DNA of 64,000 nt from Rhodococcus rhodochrous (lineage in GTDB: Bacteria; Actinomycetota; Actinomycetes; Mycobacteriales; Mycobacteriaceae): positions 434,001 to 498,000 of the forward strand of contig NZ_CP027557.1 of assembly GCF_014854695.1 (NCBI RefSeq), given 5' to 3'. A program made the translations under genes and the position numbers. Below, piece after piece: positions 62,250-64,000 of this stretch. Position 1 is the first letter of the stretch, and each line of letters starts with the position of its first letter. The notes under the pieces were generated by a model that saw only the letters and a list, made by a program, of their open reading frames with translations, was not told where the DNA came from and did not search any database.

Positions 62250-64000
62250 TCACCCCCCGATCGCAGCGAGGACGGCACCGAGGACGCCGACCGCACCGGC
62301 CTTGTCGAGAGGATCGTTGCCGTTCCCGCACTTGGGAGAGTACACGCACGACGGGCATCCGGCGGCGCACTCGCACGCCGCGACCGCATCGCGGGTCGCG
62401 GTGAGCCACTTGGTGATCCGGTGGTATCCGCGTTCGGCGAATCCGGCACCGCCGGGCTGTCCGTCGTAGACGAAGACGGTGGGCAGCCCGATGTCGGGGT
62501 GCAGGTCGGTGGAGACACCGCCGATGTCGCCGCGATCGCACGTCGCGAGCAGGGGGAGCAGACCGATCGCGGCATGCTCGGCGGCGTGGAGTGCGCCGGG
62601 CACGCGATCGGGGGTCACCCCGATCCGGTCGAGCAGGTCGGGGTCGATCGTGTACATCACCGCGCGGGTGTCGAGCGTGTGCTCCGGCATGTCGAGGGGG
62701 ATCTGGTCGAGCACCTCCCCGGACGGCAGGCGGCGCAGATAGCCGACCACGCGATGCGTCACCTCGACCCCCACGGACGCGACCGTGACGGGCCCGAACT
62801 CGCGGTATTCGTCGACGGAGATGCAGCAGATGTCGGTGATCTCGCGTGCGCTCGTCGACCATTCCGGGTCCTCGGCGTGCACGAGGGCGATGCCGTCGTC
62901 GAGATACAACTCGTCGACGACGAAGGTTTCGCCCTGGTGCAGGTGCACCGCCCCGGGGTGAACGGTCGCGGGGGCGCGGGCGGCATCGACGGTGCCGAGC
63001 ATGCGACCGGTGTCGCCCTCGACGATCGAGACCTGGTGGCCGATCCCGCCGCGGATCTCGACATCGCCGTGCGGTTGCGTTCCCGGGGTGACGAACCAGC
63101 CGTGCGGGCGGCGCCGGATCAGTCCCTGCTCCGCGAGGTCCGTGAGGACGTCGAGCGCGCCGAACTCCTCGACCTCGGCATCGTTGAGCGGCAGTTCCGA
63201 TGCAGCGCAGAGGAGTTGGGGTCCGAGCACGTACGGATTGTTCGGATCGGTGACCGTCGCCTCGACCGGCCGGTCGAGCAGTGCCTGCGGATGGTGCACG
63301 AGATAGGTGTCGAGCGGATCGTCCCGCGCGACCAGCACGACGAGCGAACCCTGCCCGCGGCGGCCGGCGCGACCGCCCTGCTGCCGGAAGGACGCGACCG
63401 TGCCCGGGAATCCGGCGACGATCACCGCGTCCAGACCGGCGATGTCCACTCCGAGTTCGAGGGCGTTGGTGCTGGCGACGCCGAGCAGACGGCCGTCGGA
63501 GAGAGCGGCCTCGAGATCGCGCCGATCCTCGGCGAGGTAGCCCGCTCGGTAGGCCGCCACCCGGTCGACGAGATCCGGTGCCGCCTCGGCGAGAAGCCGG
63601 CGTGCACCCATGGCCGTGAGCTCGGCGCCGTGACGCGACCGGACGAACGCCAGGGTGCGGGCACCTTCGACGACGAGGTCGGCGAGAAGACGCGCGGCCT
63701 CGGTCCCGGCGGCCCGCCGCACCGGAGCGCCGTGTTCGCCCGTGAGTTCGCGCAGCAGGGGCGGCTCCCACATCGCGACGGTGCGGGGTCCGTGCGGCGA
63801 ACCGTCCTCGGTGACCTCGCGGCAGGGTGCTCCGATGAGCCGGGACGCCGCCACCCCCGGTTCCGCGGTCGTCGCGGAGGCGAGGACGAAGACGGGATCG
63901 GCGCCGTACCGGCGGGCGACGCGCCGGAGCCGACGCAGGATCAGTGCGACGTGCGAGCCGAACACACCCCGATAGGAGTGGCATTCGTCGACGACGACGT
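62250..64000 (-). CDS. SftH/MrfA-type superfamily II DNA helicase (partial)
   Basis: A 3' portion of about 583 residues; the 5' end lies beyond the window. The Walker B box VVVDECHS starts at the window edge (63998-63975), followed by SATT motif III, and helicase motifs ALELGVDIAGLDAVI and QQGGRAGRRGQGSL. The C-terminal DUF1998-type region ends with a tetracysteine CECAAGCPSCVYSPKCGNGN. This is the domain order of M. smegmatis SftH / B. subtilis MrfA 3'-5' helicases in DNA repair. Only 7 bp separate it from the convergent dpp operon. Confidence 0.85.
   Translation of the reverse strand, partial: VVVDECHSYRGVFGSHVALILRRLRRVARRYGADPVFVLASATTAEPGVAASRLIGAPCREVTEDGSPHGPRTVAMWEPPLLRELTGEHGAPVRRAAGTEAARLLADLVVEGARTLAFVRSRHGAELTAMGARRLLAEAAPDLVDRVAAYRAGYLAEDRRDLEAALSDGRLLGVASTNALELGVDIAGLDAVIVAGFPGTVASFRQQGGRAGRRGQGSLVVLVARDDPLDTYLVHHPQALLDRPVEATVTDPNNPYVLGPQLLCAASELPLNDAEVEEFGALDVLTDLAEQGLIRRRPHGWFVTPGTQPHGDVEIRGGIGHQVSIVEGDTGRMLGTVDAARAPATVHPGAVHLHQGETFVVDELYLDDGIALVHAEDPEWSTSAREITDICCISVDEYREFGPVTVASVGVEVTHRVVGYLRRLPSGEVLDQIPLDMPEHTLDTRAVMYTIDPDLLDRIGVTPDRVPGALHAAEHAAIGLLPLLATCDRGDIGGVSTDLHPDIGLPTVFVYDGQPGGAGFAERGYHRITKWLTATRDAVAACECAAGCPSCVYSPKCGNGNDPLDKAGAVGVLGAVLAAIGG

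Overview
The window is high-GC actinobacterial chromosome, almost certainly Rhodococcus or a close Nocardiaceae relative. Evidence: GTG starts and 4-bp ATGA/GTGA overlaps are common, several transcripts look leaderless, and gene order matches two blocks of the Mycobacterium tuberculosis chromosome as I remember it. One block is gatD-murT / leuA / ask / asd (Rv3713-Rv3708). The other is the long Rv3683-Rv3649 stretch: metallophosphoesterase, ponA2, whiB4, BagAB-type ATPases, RidA, MBL protein, crp, nth, tlpA-like, nudix, marP, ephE, acs, HAD protein, tad cluster, SftH-type helicase. No insertion sequence, prophage, CRISPR array or replication origin was seen.

Layout. 0-6.9 kb: acyl-CoA synthetase, Mce-associated-type protein, a Metal_hydrol/membrane pair divergent from a TetR regulator plus rhodanese, and an epoxide hydrolase behind a long structured leader. 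6.9-11.2 kb: EamA transporter-murT-gatD operon divergent from a LysR regulator, and a SHOCT membrane protein. 11.3-17.3 kb: leuA with a leucine leader peptide, a secreted DUF4185 protein, and ask-asd with a second internal start in ask. 17.3-30 kb is accessory and metabolic: a coupled tetR-BVMO-choD-like-acetoacetate decarboxylase operon, furA-katA, a 20-codon membrane microprotein, a DUF457 protein, a Tat-exported VAO-type cholesterol oxidase behind a KstR-like box, a TerD-nuclease fusion, a DUF218 protein and tRNA-Pro(CGG).

30-51.6 kb is the conserved housekeeping block. It holds cell-wall synthesis and acid/redox stress functions (ponA2, whiB4, BagAB-like ATPases, marP, TlpA-like), the global regulator crp, DNA repair (nth), the nhaA-holin-ephE operon, and MFS and acs genes sharing one bidirectional terminator. 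It also carries two non-annotated RNA genes in their expected mycobacterial positions: a 6S-like Ms1/MTS2823 RNA between the Fic-like gene and the HAD gene, and 6C (B11) RNA upstream of ssd. 51.9-56.5 kb is a compact ssd-tadA-tadB-tadC-flp-tadE-tadG-like pilus/secretion cluster. 56.9-62.2 kb is a dppABC(DF) peptide importer with an intra-operon hairpin; in M. tuberculosis this operon lies beside acs, so it appears to have moved. The window ends inside a DECH-box helicase gene.

The genes most worth follow-up are the TerD/PD-(D/E)XK fusion, the microprotein with its structured upstream region, the four-gene monooxygenase operon, the two RNA genes, and a pair of nearly identical Crp-like promoter elements upstream of the epoxide hydrolase and whiB4.
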